Assembly: GCA_023432985.1 (NCBI GenBank)
Contig: JAEZEQ010000035.1
Coordinates: 1 to 53,281, forward strand
Length of the DNA stretch: 53,281 nucleotides
DNA from: Bacteroidota bacterium
Lineage (GTDB): Bacteria > Bacteroidota > Bacteroidia > CAIKAF01
Reading direction: 5' to 3'
A model generated the notes under the pieces. It worked only from the letters and a program-made list of their open reading frames with translations. It did no database searches and was not told where the DNA came from. Made by a program: the position numbers and the translations under genes. Below, one piece after another: positions 1 to 8,679 of this stretch; within the stretch, counting starts at the first letter, position 1, and every line of letters begins with the position of its first letter.

Positions 1-1332
1 TTTTGGGGCTTTGTAGCGGCCGGAAACGATATTCTTATTCCCGTTTTTAAAGCCAAATTCCAAATGGAACAGTGGCAAAGTATGCTTATTTCTTTTATTT
101 TTTACATCGGTTATACCGTGGGTTCTGTCATTTATCTCTATATCTCCACTCTTTTGAAAAAGGATGTTTTGCAGTTGATAGGCTATAAGAAAGGGATTGC
201 ACTCGGTCTATTGATTTCTGCCTTTGGGGCATTTCTATTTTTACCCGCTGCTCTTCTTGTTTCTTATCCCATTACTTTATTGGCTTTGTTTATTGTGGCC
301 CTCGGTTTTTCGCTTCAACAAACTGCGGCGAATCCGCTAGCCGTGTTTTTAGGTAATCCTAAAGATGGCAATAAACGCTTGTCGCTTGCCGGTGGGGTGA
401 ATAATGTGGGTACGACCATAGCCCCCTTTATCTTAAGTTATGCCATTTTTGGCAGCTCCGGAACCGAAGTGGTGGCTGCGAATATCGATATTGGTGCGGT
501 AAAAGTGCCATATTTAGTTTTATGTGCAGCCTTTGTTCTAGCCGCCATCCTGTTTTATACCGCACGCATACCCGAACCTAAAGTTGACGAAACGGTAGAT
601 ACCGGCTCGGCTAAATCGGCCCTGAGTTTCCCGCAATTGAAATGGGGCATGCTCGCCATCTTTCTCTATGTGGGCGTAGAGGTCTCAACAGGTGCCAATT
701 TGGGCGAATTTATGAAAGCCGAATTGGGTTATGCCGAACATCAAATTGCACCCTTCGTCGGTTTGTTCTGGGCTAGTCTTATGATCGGCCGATGGAGCTC
801 CGCAGCCGACGCCTTCTCTGTTTCTACACGGTTTAGAAATATACTGCGTATGCTTTTGCCTTTTCTTGCCTTTGGAATTTTTATGCTTGCAATGCTGATT
901 TCGAAAACTCCTCTGCAAAATTTCCTCTTTTATAGTCCGCTTATCCTTATTCTTATCGCCGCAAATTTCCTTAGTAAAGGCAATGCCGCCAAACAATTGT
1001 TTATGTATAGCATTTTGGGCGCTATTTCTATTATTATTGGAATGATTTTACCCAATGCGCATCATTCTGTTTTTGCTTTTATGGCGGTCGGACTTTTCTG
1101 TAGTACCCTTTGGCCTTGTGTGTTTACTCTTGCTATGGATAAATTGGGAAATGCCGCTACACAAGGTTCCAGTTACCTGGTTATGATGATTATGGGCGGC
1201 GGAATTGTAAGCATGCTCCAGGCCGGATTGGCCGATTATTTTGTTGGAATTCGATATTCTTATATCGTGGGCGTATTGTGCTTTGCTTATCTCGCATGGT
1301 ATGCCTTTAAAGCCGAAAAGTGGACAGCTTAA
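1..1332 (+). CDS. Sugar MFS transporter, FucP/GluP type (5' end outside window)
   Basis: Reading frame 1 is open from the first base, so the gene starts before the window; the ATG at 64 is internal. The visible N-terminus holds the FucP-family signature of the first membrane helix (FWGFVAAGNDILIP), and the protein then runs through about a dozen hydrophobic segments to the stop at 1332. FucP/GluP proteins are inner-membrane proton symporters for fucose, glucose or galactose. The substrate cannot be read here. The ROK sugar kinase at 5.1 kb would fit a sugar-uptake role, but they are not in one operon. Expected family length is about 410-440 residues, so only a short N-terminal piece is missing. 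Confident on family, not on substrate. Confidence 0.85.
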   Translation, partial: FWGFVAAGNDILIPVFKAKFQMEQWQSMLISFIFYIGYTVGSVIYLYISTLLKKDVLQLIGYKKGIALGLLISAFGAFLFLPAALLVSYPITLLALFIVALGFSLQQTAANPLAVFLGNPKDGNKRLSLAGGVNNVGTTIAPFILSYAIFGSSGTEVVAANIDIGAVKVPYLVLCAAFVLAAILFYTARIPEPKVDETVDTGSAKSALSFPQLKWGMLAIFLYVGVEVSTGANLGEFMKAELGYAEHQIAPFVGLFWASLMIGRWSSAADAFSVSTRFRNILRMLLPFLAFGIFMLAMLISKTPLQNFLFYSPLILILIAANFLSKGNAAKQLFMYSILGAISIIIGMILPNAHHSVFAFMAVGLFCSTLWPCVFTLAMDKLGNAATQGSSYLVMMIMGGGIVSMLQAGLADYFVGIRYSYIVGVLCFAYLAWYAFKAEKWTA

Positions 1333-1592
1333 GTTTTAGGACGATGTTCAGAAATTTAAACATTAAGGTAGTTAAGAACTTAATGCCTTTCAGTTTTAAT
1401 ATAATGAAATGTTTGATTTGCAGCCCATTGATGATGTGTTTGACTTATCTAGTATGTTATTTAATAGTAAAACTTGCAGATGTTAATAAAAGTTAATATA
1501 TTTGAATAAGTGTTAAACCCAAGTGCGGGTTAGCATCTTGAATTGACCTGGTTTTCAAATTTAACACACAATATCAACTATTTTAACACGAA
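1333..1592. other. Intergenic region upstream of the T9SS gene at 1593
   Basis: These 260 bases are AT-rich and carry no credible open reading frame. They hold the candidate promoter at 1497-1504 and leave an untranslated leader of roughly 80 bases. I see no tRNA or clear terminator for the transporter gene. Confidence 0.5.
1497..1504 (+). promoter_or_regulatory. Candidate -7 element (TATATTTG)
   Basis: Exact match to the Bacteroidota housekeeping TAnnTTTG element, with a TTG at 1474-1476, 20 bases upstream, as a -33 candidate. It would drive the T9SS gene at 1593. Confidence 0.5.
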
Positions 1593-3425
1593 ATGCTTAT
1601 GAAAAATTTATGTACTGTTTTCCTGTTCGTTCTTGGCCTTACGATGTATTGCAAAGCCCAATTACCCAATAATTTAATTCATACTTATTTTTCTAATTTT
1701 TCTCATGACTCTCTCCATTGCGAGTCGCAAATCATTTTCAATCATATTATTACAAAGCACAATTCCTTTTTAGGAGATACTGTAAAGGTTTTAAATTCTG
1801 CAGGAAGTATTCTTTACCAAGAAATTAATTTGTCGGGTGCTAGTATTTGGAATATTAATTATCCTTTTGTTGAAACGCTATTAGTGCCTGATCATTTTGT
1901 AAATAATGGATTGCTTTTTTATGGATCAAATAGCGAAATAAATAAAATTGTTTCGGGAACAGATTCTATTTTAAATATAATTCTCGCAGGGTCACATCCA
2001 GTTTCAAATCCTTGTTTGTATAATTCGGTTTCAGGAAACATTTATATAGATTACGACAATAATTGCAGTTTTACATCTGGCGATCTTGGGGTAACAAATT
2101 TGTATCCAAGCATTCAAGCTAATTATTCTCAAGGGAATGCCTACTCTTATAATAATACAAATACAGCAGGCAATTATGTGTTACATATGCAAGAAAGTTG
2201 GTTAACAAGTTATACGGTAAGTATCCCATCTATTTATAATTTTGCGTATCAGCCTAGTTCTTGTTTTTCAAGTAGTTATTCATTTACTTCGCTCCCACAA
2301 ATAAATGTCGATTTTCCGCTTCAATGTTTAGCAGATATTGATGTTCGTGTGCATGCGTATCACAGTTGGGCAAGACCAGCCATTCCATTTAATCTAATTA
2401 CAAAGGTTTCAAATATTGGTTGTAGTCCGGTTTCTGGCTCTTTAAAATTAGTTCTCGATTCCAATGTGACATATAATGCGGCTAATAGCTTAAATCCAGC
2501 AGATATGGTTTCTGGTGATACTCTTATTTGGAATTATGTAAATTTGAATAATTTAAGCAATGCTGGAGTTTATTTTAATCAATTCTTTGGAAATGTATCC
2601 CTTACTCCGTCTCTCAGTGTAAATATTGGCGATACCTTATGGTTCTCTTTAATTACGCATACCCCTGCAAATGATGCAAATCCAGCGAATAATTCGTACC
2701 ATTTTGGTGTTCCAATTTTGAATTCTTACGACCCTAATTTAAAAGAGGTAAGTCCAAAAGGTGTTGGCCAAGAAGGTTTTATTTCTCCGCTTACTCAAAA
2801 ATTAACATATACTATTCATTTTCAAAATACGGGTAATGCACCAGCCATTAATGTTCGAATTTTAGATACACTCGAACAAAATCTCATATCTAATTCTTTG
2901 CGTATTTTAGAAAGTAGTCATCCTATGAGTCCAAATTGGCTTGCAAATAATATTATTGAGTTTAATTTTAATAATATTAATTTACCTGATAGTTTAAGTG
3001 ATGAGCCTGCAAGTCATGGTTTTGTTCGGTTCGAAGTAGATATGGTTCAAGGCTTAACTCCAGGTACAGAGATAAAAAACAAAGTAGATATTTATTTTGA
3101 CACCAATGCACCCATTGTAACGAATTACGCTTTAAATACGATAGAATATCCGCATGGTTTTGGAGTAAATAATTCAAATGGGATGGAGTTAAAAGTATTT
3201 CCAAATCCGAGTAGCGATTTTGTGTATTTCTCCTTAGAGCAAAAAATAAGTGGAACAATTAAAATTATGGATATTACTGGGAAAATTGTTTTAACTGAAA
3301 GATTAAATAATGCAAAGTTTATAAAATTGAATTTAGAGAATTATCCTGCTGGTTTTTATGTATATGAAATAGATGATTTTGGTATAATTAATAAAAGATT
3401 TACAGGTAAATTGATTAAAAAATAA
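1593..3425 (+). CDS. T9SS type A sorting domain protein with DUF7619-like domain
   Basis: A 610-residue secreted protein of unknown role. It opens with a signal peptide (hydrophobic stretch to about residue 22, ending CKAQ); Met3 at 1599 is an equally good start. The middle is beta-rich and Asn/Ser-rich. Residues about 379-505 contain the SYDPNLKEVSPKG motif and the TIHFQNTGNAPA motif of the conserved domain often found ahead of T9SS signals (DUF7619-like). Residues about 535-610 are a type A C-terminal sorting domain (FPNPSSDFV, DITGKIV, GFYVYEI, ending GKLIKK), so export across the outer membrane by T9SS is expected. The gene is visibly more AT-rich than its neighbours. It has its own promoter and terminator, so it is probably monocistronic. 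Confidence 0.85.
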   Translation: MLMKNLCTVFLFVLGLTMYCKAQLPNNLIHTYFSNFSHDSLHCESQIIFNHIITKHNSFLGDTVKVLNSAGSILYQEINLSGASIWNINYPFVETLLVPDHFVNNGLLFYGSNSEINKIVSGTDSILNIILAGSHPVSNPCLYNSVSGNIYIDYDNNCSFTSGDLGVTNLYPSIQANYSQGNAYSYNNTNTAGNYVLHMQESWLTSYTVSIPSIYNFAYQPSSCFSSSYSFTSLPQINVDFPLQCLADIDVRVHAYHSWARPAIPFNLITKVSNIGCSPVSGSLKLVLDSNVTYNAANSLNPADMVSGDTLIWNYVNLNNLSNAGVYFNQFFGNVSLTPSLSVNIGDTLWFSLITHTPANDANPANNSYHFGVPILNSYDPNLKEVSPKGVGQEGFISPLTQKLTYTIHFQNTGNAPAINVRILDTLEQNLISNSLRILESSHPMSPNWLANNIIEFNFNNINLPDSLSDEPASHGFVRFEVDMVQGLTPGTEIKNKVDIYFDTNAPIVTNYALNTIEYPHGFGVNNSNGMELKVFPNPSSDFVYFSLEQKISGTIKIMDITGKIVLTERLNNAKFIKLNLENYPAGFYVYEIDDFGIINKRFTGKLIKK

Positions 3426-3444
3426 ACTTGGAATAATTTAATGG

Positions 3445-3475
3445 AAGCTGTCTGTGTATGCAGGCAGCTTTTTTT
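3445..3475 (+). terminator. Rho-independent terminator after the 1593-3425 gene
   Basis: Ten-base-pair stem (AAGCTGTCTG with CAGGCAGCTT, including one G-U pair), six-base loop 3455-3460, followed by a T run to 3475. It lies 20 bases after the stop codon. Confidence 0.85.
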
Positions 3476-3490
3476 AATCATTTCATACTA

Positions 3491-3530
3491 AAAAAGCCGA
3501 TCGAAAATGAATCGACCGGCTTTCTTTTTT
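3491..3530. terminator. Bidirectional-looking terminator hairpin
   Basis: AAAGCCGATCGA pairs with TCGACCGGCTTT with one mismatch around a seven-base loop. A runs flank the left and T runs the right, so it can act on both strands. Its main client is probably the minus-strand gene ending at 3546; it may back up the terminator at 3445. Confidence 0.75.
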
Positions 3531-3545
3531 AAGACTCTTATTGCA

Positions 3546-5045
3546 TTAGTTTTTGTTTATTTTTTCTGTATAAATTTTCCCCTCTATTCTTATTTGAAGT
3601 ATATACATCCCGGACGGAATATCCGATAAATTCAGCATATAATTCTCTTGTATTACTTTTTGCAGAATAACACGACCGCTTATATCGATCAACTGCAATT
3701 CGGCTTCTTTGTTTTTCTGTTCGAATTGTATGGACAATTCGGATTGGGTCGGATTGGGAAATACACGGTAGGGATTCTGCTCCGACTCCTCAATGGAAGT
3801 GCTTTGATTGCTGAGGTAAATGATTAAGGAATCTGTAATGGCCGGATTTTGAACCGTAGCCGCCTTAGCCCAAACCGTTCCGTTCGCGATGGCCGTCACT
3901 AATCCCCCCGCACTGATGCTTGCATTGCCAGTACCCGGCGTAATACTCCATATTACATTCTGATTTGCATTAACAGGCAAAACACTTGCCGTCATTTGTA
4001 AAGTCCCCGATGTTATATTTATACTATTGGGAACATTGTTTTGTGTTTCAACCACAACGCTGACTGCCGGTACGGATTGGTTGGTGATTGTGATAAGTAA
4101 GGAATCTTTTTTCGTATTATCATCCACCGAAACGGCCTTGGCCCAAATGCTGCCATTGGCAATAGCTGTTACCAATCCGCCCGCACTGATAGATGCATCT
4201 CCAGTTACCGGAACTATACTCCAGTTCACATTTTGATTGGCATTTAGGGGTAAAATATTCGCTTGCATTTGCAAGGTCCCACCATCTATTGAAATTTGAG
4301 CCGGAACACTATTTTGCGTGCTAACGACTAAAGAAAGAATGGCTATATTTTCGTGCAGGATAATAACCCCATTGGCCGGACTTGAAGCGGGGGAGCTCAC
4401 ACCATTGCCTCCACCTGCGCCTCCACCGTAATTACTACCCGGTGTAGCAGGGTCGGAGGTATTAAAATTAGGGTCAGCCGATCCGGCTCCTTTACCGCCA
4501 TTGCCACCCGGATATCCGCCACCAAGTCCCCCGGCTCCACCCGGATTTTGATAATTTGGAGGTACGGGCGCACCGGGATAAGAACCCGCCGTGCCATTTC
4601 CTAAGGGGCCTGCAGCGCCACCGCCACCACCGCCATAATAGGTGTAGTGCCCATTGCCGCCGTTACCACCGTAAAAATTTATAGAGCCTCCAACGCCCCA
4701 GCCTCCATTTCCACCGGTCGGATTCGATCCCCCACTGCCATTTGATCCATTGGTAGCACTTATGCCCAAGCTTGGAATAGCTGTAGTTATATTTGAGGCT
4801 GTGGCCACTGTATAGGCAATGGATTGACCCGGAGTAACACTGAAGGTGCCCTTGCTATAACCGCCGCCGCCACCGCCGCCGCCGCCATTGGATCCGGCAC
4901 TCCCGCCGCGACCAACCAGTTCGACCGTAATGGAGTTTACATTGGCCGGTACCACATATGTGCCCGACGTAGTAAGTAATTGCTGAGCATGGGACAATAT
5001 GCCCAAAGAAGCAAGCATTGCAGAAAGAAATACGTGTTTTTTCAT
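3546..5045 (-). CDS. Glycine-rich, Ig-like (Big_2-type) T9SS-exported protein
   Basis: A 499-residue secreted protein. A signal peptide (about 1-20, ending SHAQ) is followed by a beta segment (TYVVPANVNSITVELVGRGG) leading into a glycine-rich domain at roughly 45-225, with runs of up to nine glycines. Two tandem repeats of about 90 residues follow (each with LQM.A.ILP.NANQNV.WSI and DASISAGGLVTAIANG), which look like bacterial Ig-like group 2 domains. The last ~75 residues are a type A T9SS sorting domain (RVFPNPTQSELSI, DISGRVI, GMYILQI). Probably a cell-surface structural or adhesive protein; the exact role is unknown. The two Ig-like repeats are nearly identical in their cores, suggesting recent internal duplication. 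The start is supported by the signal peptide. Confidence 0.85.
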   Translation of the reverse strand: MKKHVFLSAMLASLGILSHAQQLLTTSGTYVVPANVNSITVELVGRGGSAGSNGGGGGGGGGYSKGTFSVTPGQSIAYTVATASNITTAIPSLGISATNGSNGSGGSNPTGGNGGWGVGGSINFYGGNGGNGHYTYYGGGGGGAAGPLGNGTAGSYPGAPVPPNYQNPGGAGGLGGGYPGGNGGKGAGSADPNFNTSDPATPGSNYGGGAGGGNGVSSPASSPANGVIILHENIAILSLVVSTQNSVPAQISIDGGTLQMQANILPLNANQNVNWSIVPVTGDASISAGGLVTAIANGSIWAKAVSVDDNTKKDSLLITITNQSVPAVSVVVETQNNVPNSINITSGTLQMTASVLPVNANQNVIWSITPGTGNASISAGGLVTAIANGTVWAKAATVQNPAITDSLIIYLSNQSTSIEESEQNPYRVFPNPTQSELSIQFEQKNKEAELQLIDISGRVILQKVIQENYMLNLSDIPSGMYILQIRIEGKIYTEKINKN

Positions 5046-5151
5046 TTGTTGTTAATTTACAGAGATTAATTGATATGAAGATATTTTAAAATTTGATACA
5101 AAGCAAAATGATTGCCCTTTATTTTCAATAGGAAATATCTGAAATCTCCAT

Positions 5152-5159
5152 TACATTTG
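5152..5159 (+). promoter_or_regulatory. Candidate -7 element (TACATTTG) abutting a start codon
   Basis: Matches TAnnTTTG and ends three bases before the ATG at 5163. The transcript would begin at or inside the start codon, implying a leaderless mRNA for the ROK kinase. Confidence 0.55.
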
Positions 5160-5162
5160 TCT

Positions 5163-6083
5163 ATGCAGTTGAGAGTGGGTATAGATATAGGGGGAACTAC
5201 TACCTCGGTTGGTTTGGTGGATGAAAATGGGAGAATTATTTTTAAAAATACCTTTTTAACCGGAACGGAATCTAGCCCAAATTCACTTATCCTTGCCATT
5301 AAAACCTGGATTCAGGTTAAAGCAAATTCACTGCAGGCCGAAATTGTCTCGGCCGGAATAGGTGCGCCAAACGGGAATATTCATACCGGAAATATTGAAT
5401 ATGCACCCAATCTCCCCTGGAAGGGAATTATACCCCTTAGATCTCTATTCGAAAAGGCTCTACAGGTTCCTGTAAAACTTACCAATGATGCCAATGCGGC
5501 TGCTATGGGTGAATGGATTTTTGGGGCTGCAAAAAATTGCAATAATTTCTTGTTTATTACCCTGGGAACCGGACTCGGAAGCGCTATAGTCAGCGAAGGT
5601 AAAATGATATACGGACATAGCGGTATGGCGGGCGAACTGGGACATGTTATTCTCAAAAATAATGGACGCCCCTGTGGTTGCGGCCGCCTGGGATGCGCAG
5701 AAACCTATTGCTCGGCAAGCGGATTGGTGCGTACTTATGCCGAAATTACCTTAATAGATATAAAGGAGATAAGCGCACGTTTAATTTATGAAAAAGCCTT
5801 ACAGGGTGAGGCGGAAGCCTTGCAGGCTTTTGAGTTGTTGACGGATGATTTAGCCTTACTTTTAGCAAATGCGGTGGCATTTAGTTCGCCGGAAAAAATC
5901 TTTTTATTTGGCGGATTGACACAGTCCGGAAATCTATTGATGAAGCCCCTGAAAATGAAATTCGAGGCAAGACTTATGGAGATTTTTAAAGGCAAGGTTG
6001 ATTTAGAATTTTCCGGACTACACGAAAACCACGCGGCTATATTGGGTGCATCTGCTTTACTTTTTACGGAAAGAAATTTTTAG
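5163..6083 (+). CDS. ROK family sugar kinase (glucokinase-like)
   Basis: A cytoplasmic ATP-dependent hexose kinase of the ROK family, 306 residues from the start chosen here. It has the phosphate-1 motif GIDIGGTTTSVG (6-17), the catalytic Asp in NDANAAA (Asp109), the phosphate-2 motif TLGTGLGS, the sugar-binding GELGH (Glu158, His161) and the zinc motif CGCGRLGC (Cys171, Cys173, Cys178). The frame is open 17 codons further upstream (to 5112), but that extension lacks family similarity, and the promoter at 5152 lies inside it, so ATG 5163 is preferred. The complete ROK zinc motif argues for a kinase rather than a repressor, and no DNA-binding domain is present. Substrate is probably glucose or a related hexose. 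Confidence 0.9.
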   Translation: MQLRVGIDIGGTTTSVGLVDENGRIIFKNTFLTGTESSPNSLILAIKTWIQVKANSLQAEIVSAGIGAPNGNIHTGNIEYAPNLPWKGIIPLRSLFEKALQVPVKLTNDANAAAMGEWIFGAAKNCNNFLFITLGTGLGSAIVSEGKMIYGHSGMAGELGHVILKNNGRPCGCGRLGCAETYCSASGLVRTYAEITLIDIKEISARLIYEKALQGEAEALQAFELLTDDLALLLANAVAFSSPEKIFLFGGLTQSGNLLMKPLKMKFEARLMEIFKGKVDLEFSGLHENHAAILGASALLFTERNF

Positions 6084-6111
6084 TTTATTCAATCTGCCCA
6101 ACCCCTAGACA

Positions 6112-6222
6112 AAGCCGGGCCTTCGATTGAAAATGTAAGCCCGACCTAGCCCCGATTGCAGCAAAGTGCCATGCACTGCGTAAAGCGGGACCCGGCATTC
6201 GATTGGAAATGAAAGCCTCGAT
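6112..6222. repeat. Intergenic repeat element flanked by imperfect direct repeats
   Basis: TTCGATTGAAAATGTAAGCC (6122-6141) and TTCGATTGGAAATGAAAGCC (6198-6217) are 18/20 identical direct repeats. Between them lies GATTGCAGC (6154-6162), a short hairpin AGTGC-CAT-GCACT (6065 offset: 6165-6177), then TAAAGCGGGACCCGGC (6181-6196). The core resembles the inverted copy at 32783-32842. No protein is encoded. It is likely a dispersed non-coding repeat. Confidence 0.5.
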
Positions 6223-6291
6223 GCTTCAAAAAGAAAAGGAAATTAGCATAAGTTTAAAATACGTATAGCATGAAATCTATGCGGCTTTTCT

Positions 6292-6299
6292 TACCTTTG
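6292..6299 (+). promoter_or_regulatory. Candidate -7 element (TACCTTTG) abutting a start codon
   Basis: Matches TAnnTTTG and ends four bases before ATG 6304 of the ABC-F gene. It implies a leaderless or near-leaderless transcript. Confidence 0.6.
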
Positions 6300-6303
6300 C
6301 GGC

Positions 6304-8193
6304 ATGATTTCAGTTTCAGGTGTGGCAGTTGGATTTGCCGGCAATTATTTATTCGAAGATATTTCTTTCCTTATCAATAAAACCGATAAAATTGGTTTAA
6401 CCGGTAGAAATGGTGCGGGAAAATCGACCCTCATGAAGGTTTTGGCGGGTTATCAACGTGCCGATTTGGGCAATATTGCCGTTCCTAAGGAATGTAAAAT
6501 CGGCTATTTGCCGCAGGATTTGAAATCGGATAGTAAAGAAACCATCCTTAACGAAACGCGTAAAGCCTTTGCTGAAGTGCTCTCGCTGAGAGAGGAACTG
6601 GATATCATTCAGGATCAGGTCATGACCCGAACCGATTATGAATCGGATGCCTATATGAAATTGCTGGAACAATTGCACGAAAAGGAGGAGCGATTTGGCA
6701 TGTTGGGTGGCTACGAAATTGACGAGAAAACGGAAAAGGTATTGTTCGGACTCGGATTTAAACGCGAGGAATTGGCAAAACCTTATGCCCAGTTTTCGGG
6801 TGGTTGGCAAATGCGGGTCGAATTGGCAAAAATTCTTCTTCAACAACCGGATTTACTCATGCTCGATGAGCCTACAAACCACTTGGATATAGATTCCATT
6901 CTTTGGCTGGAAGATTTTTTGGTCGATTATCCCGGCGCGGTTATGATGGTGAGTCACGACCGTACTTTTCTGGATAAAATTACCAATAGAACCCTCGAAA
7001 TCACCAATGGCGGTATTCAGGATTATAAAGCCAATTATTCTAAATATTTGATTTTGCGTGCCGAACGTCGGGCGCAATTATCGAATGCCTTTAAAAATCA
7101 GCAAAGTCAGATTGCCCAAATAGAACGTAATGTGGAGCGTTTTAGAGCCAAAGCTTCTAAAGCCGCCTTCGCACAGAGTTTGATAAAAAAACTCGATAAG
7201 ATTGACCGAATCGAGATGGAAGATGAAGACAATAGTTCCATCCGTTTCAATTTTCCCAAAGCCCCACATTCGGGTAAGGTGGTGATTACGGGCGAAAATA
7301 TTCAGAAAAATTACGACGATAAAAAAGTCATCAAAGGCTTCGATTTTACCATAGATCGCGGCGATCGCATCGCATTTGTGGGTAAGAACGGAATGGGAAA
7401 AACTACCCTGGCTCGAATCATAGCCCGGGATATGGATAAGTACGACGGGAAATTAGAAGAAGGCTATAATGTACTTTTAGGTTATTTTGCACAGCATCAA
7501 ACCAAAATACTCAACGGCGATAATACGCTTCTTAAAGAAATGGAAGACGCTACGGCACATAGCGATATGTATACCCGTGTACGCTCCCTCCTGGGTGCAT
7601 TCTTATTCCAGGGTAAAGATGTAGATAAGAAAATAAAAGTACTCTCGGGGGGAGAAAGAGCTCGTTTGGCCATGTGTAAAATGCTTACCGAGCCATTGAA
7701 TTTTCTCGTACTGGATGAGCCTACAAATCACCTCGATATTCGCTCTAAAGAAGTATTGAAAAATGCATTGTTGGATTTTGAAGGCACTTTCGTAATCGTA
7801 AGTCACGATCGCGACTTTTTGCAGGGGCTGACCAATAAGGTATTTGAGTTTACCGAAGACGGAATTAAATCTTATTTAGGCGATATTAACGAATACTTAG
7901 AACGTAAAAAAGTAGAGAGTTTTAGAGAAATAGAAAAGGGTTCAAGTGCGAAAACAGAGCAGGCTCCCAAAGCAGAACCTAAACCTGTTCAGGTACATAA
8001 GGAGAAAAAACCTAATGATTCGGCACTTAAAAAAACGGAAGAGAAAATAGCCCGATTGGAAAACGAATTGGCCGGATTGGAAAATGAAATAGCCCAACCC
8101 GAAAATCAGACCAGGGAGGACTTATTTCAATCCTATGCCCGATTGAAGGAAGATTTGGACCAGGCCATGATGGAGTGGGAAAGTCTAATTTAA
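6304..8193 (+). CDS. ABC-F family ATP-binding protein (Uup/YheS-like)
   Basis: A 629-residue soluble protein with two ABC ATPase domains and no membrane segment, the layout of ABC-F translation factors that act on the ribosome. First domain: Walker A GRNGAGKS (34-41), signature FSGGW (164-168), Walker B/D-loop LLMLDEPTNHLD. An inter-domain linker with basic and coiled-coil character follows at about 245-305. Second domain: Walker A GKNGMGKT (360-367), LSGGERARLA, LVLDEPTNHLD. The last ~60 residues form a charged coiled coil (from KKTEEKIARLENEL), as in Uup. The start is fixed by the conserved N-terminus MISVSG and by the adjacent promoter. The 3' end overlaps the convergent small gene by nine bases. 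The paralogue within ABC-F is uncertain. Confidence 0.92.
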   Translation: MISVSGVAVGFAGNYLFEDISFLINKTDKIGLTGRNGAGKSTLMKVLAGYQRADLGNIAVPKECKIGYLPQDLKSDSKETILNETRKAFAEVLSLREELDIIQDQVMTRTDYESDAYMKLLEQLHEKEERFGMLGGYEIDEKTEKVLFGLGFKREELAKPYAQFSGGWQMRVELAKILLQQPDLLMLDEPTNHLDIDSILWLEDFLVDYPGAVMMVSHDRTFLDKITNRTLEITNGGIQDYKANYSKYLILRAERRAQLSNAFKNQQSQIAQIERNVERFRAKASKAAFAQSLIKKLDKIDRIEMEDEDNSSIRFNFPKAPHSGKVVITGENIQKNYDDKKVIKGFDFTIDRGDRIAFVGKNGMGKTTLARIIARDMDKYDGKLEEGYNVLLGYFAQHQTKILNGDNTLLKEMEDATAHSDMYTRVRSLLGAFLFQGKDVDKKIKVLSGGERARLAMCKMLTEPLNFLVLDEPTNHLDIRSKEVLKNALLDFEGTFVIVSHDRDFLQGLTNKVFEFTEDGIKSYLGDINEYLERKKVESFREIEKGSSAKTEQAPKAEPKPVQVHKEKKPNDSALKKTEEKIARLENELAGLENEIAQPENQTREDLFQSYARLKEDLDQAMMEWESLI

Positions 8194-8490
8194 ATCCCTC
8201 CCGTCCTTATCCATCTTCAAAACACGCACTTCGCCCGATTTCGATTTCATTCGGATTTCGTAAAATTCTAAATTGTGTATCTGAACCAAAAATATAGGCT
8301 CTTGAACCTTCCAGCCTTTATACAAATCGCTTTCAATATGCTCGCGTATGGCTTGCGGTAAGTCCTTATACGCAATTTGTGCCTTACTGTCTACACCCAT
8401 TTCTTGCTGCTGAGCTATCATGGAAAAGGATTCCAAACTCCCCGGTAATAAACCTACACAGAAGATCCCGACTAAAAAAATCTTTTTCAT
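8185..8490 (-). CDS. Small secreted PepSY-like protein
   Basis: A 101-residue protein with an N-terminal signal-like segment (MKKIFLVGIFCVGLLPGS). The mature part has the pattern LPQAIREHIESDLYKGWKV...YEIRMKSKSGEVRVLKMDKDG, resembling the periplasmic PepSY-like/DUF2874 fold (LP..V...I...Y....). Such proteins are small periplasmic or surface proteins of unknown binding function. It is convergent with the ABC-F gene and overlaps it by nine bases. The start is supported by the signal peptide and an A/G-rich tract just upstream. Family call is by pattern only. Confidence 0.6.
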   Translation of the reverse strand: MKKIFLVGIFCVGLLPGSLESFSMIAQQQEMGVDSKAQIAYKDLPQAIREHIESDLYKGWKVQEPIFLVQIHNLEFYEIRMKSKSGEVRVLKMDKDGRDLN

Positions 8491-8679
8491 CTCTCTTTTT
8501 TTTTAAACGTTATAGGGGGAAACAATGTGTATTTTTTAACGGAGCTTTTGTACTTTTTGTTACAAAATAGTTGAGTAATTCTTGTTAATATTTCTAACTG
8601 CTTCATATGCATTTAGTAAATTTTGAAATCACTGCTACACTATGTATATTGCTGCATATAAACCTTAACAATTCTGTAT

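Noticed and set aside
4400..4910. Dense short repeats that could suggest a CRISPR or satellite array
   Set aside because: They encode a glycine-rich domain in frame; there are no regular repeat/spacer units.
5112..5162. Extra 17 codons in front of the ROK kinase
   Set aside because: They contain the probable promoter and do not resemble ROK N-termini.
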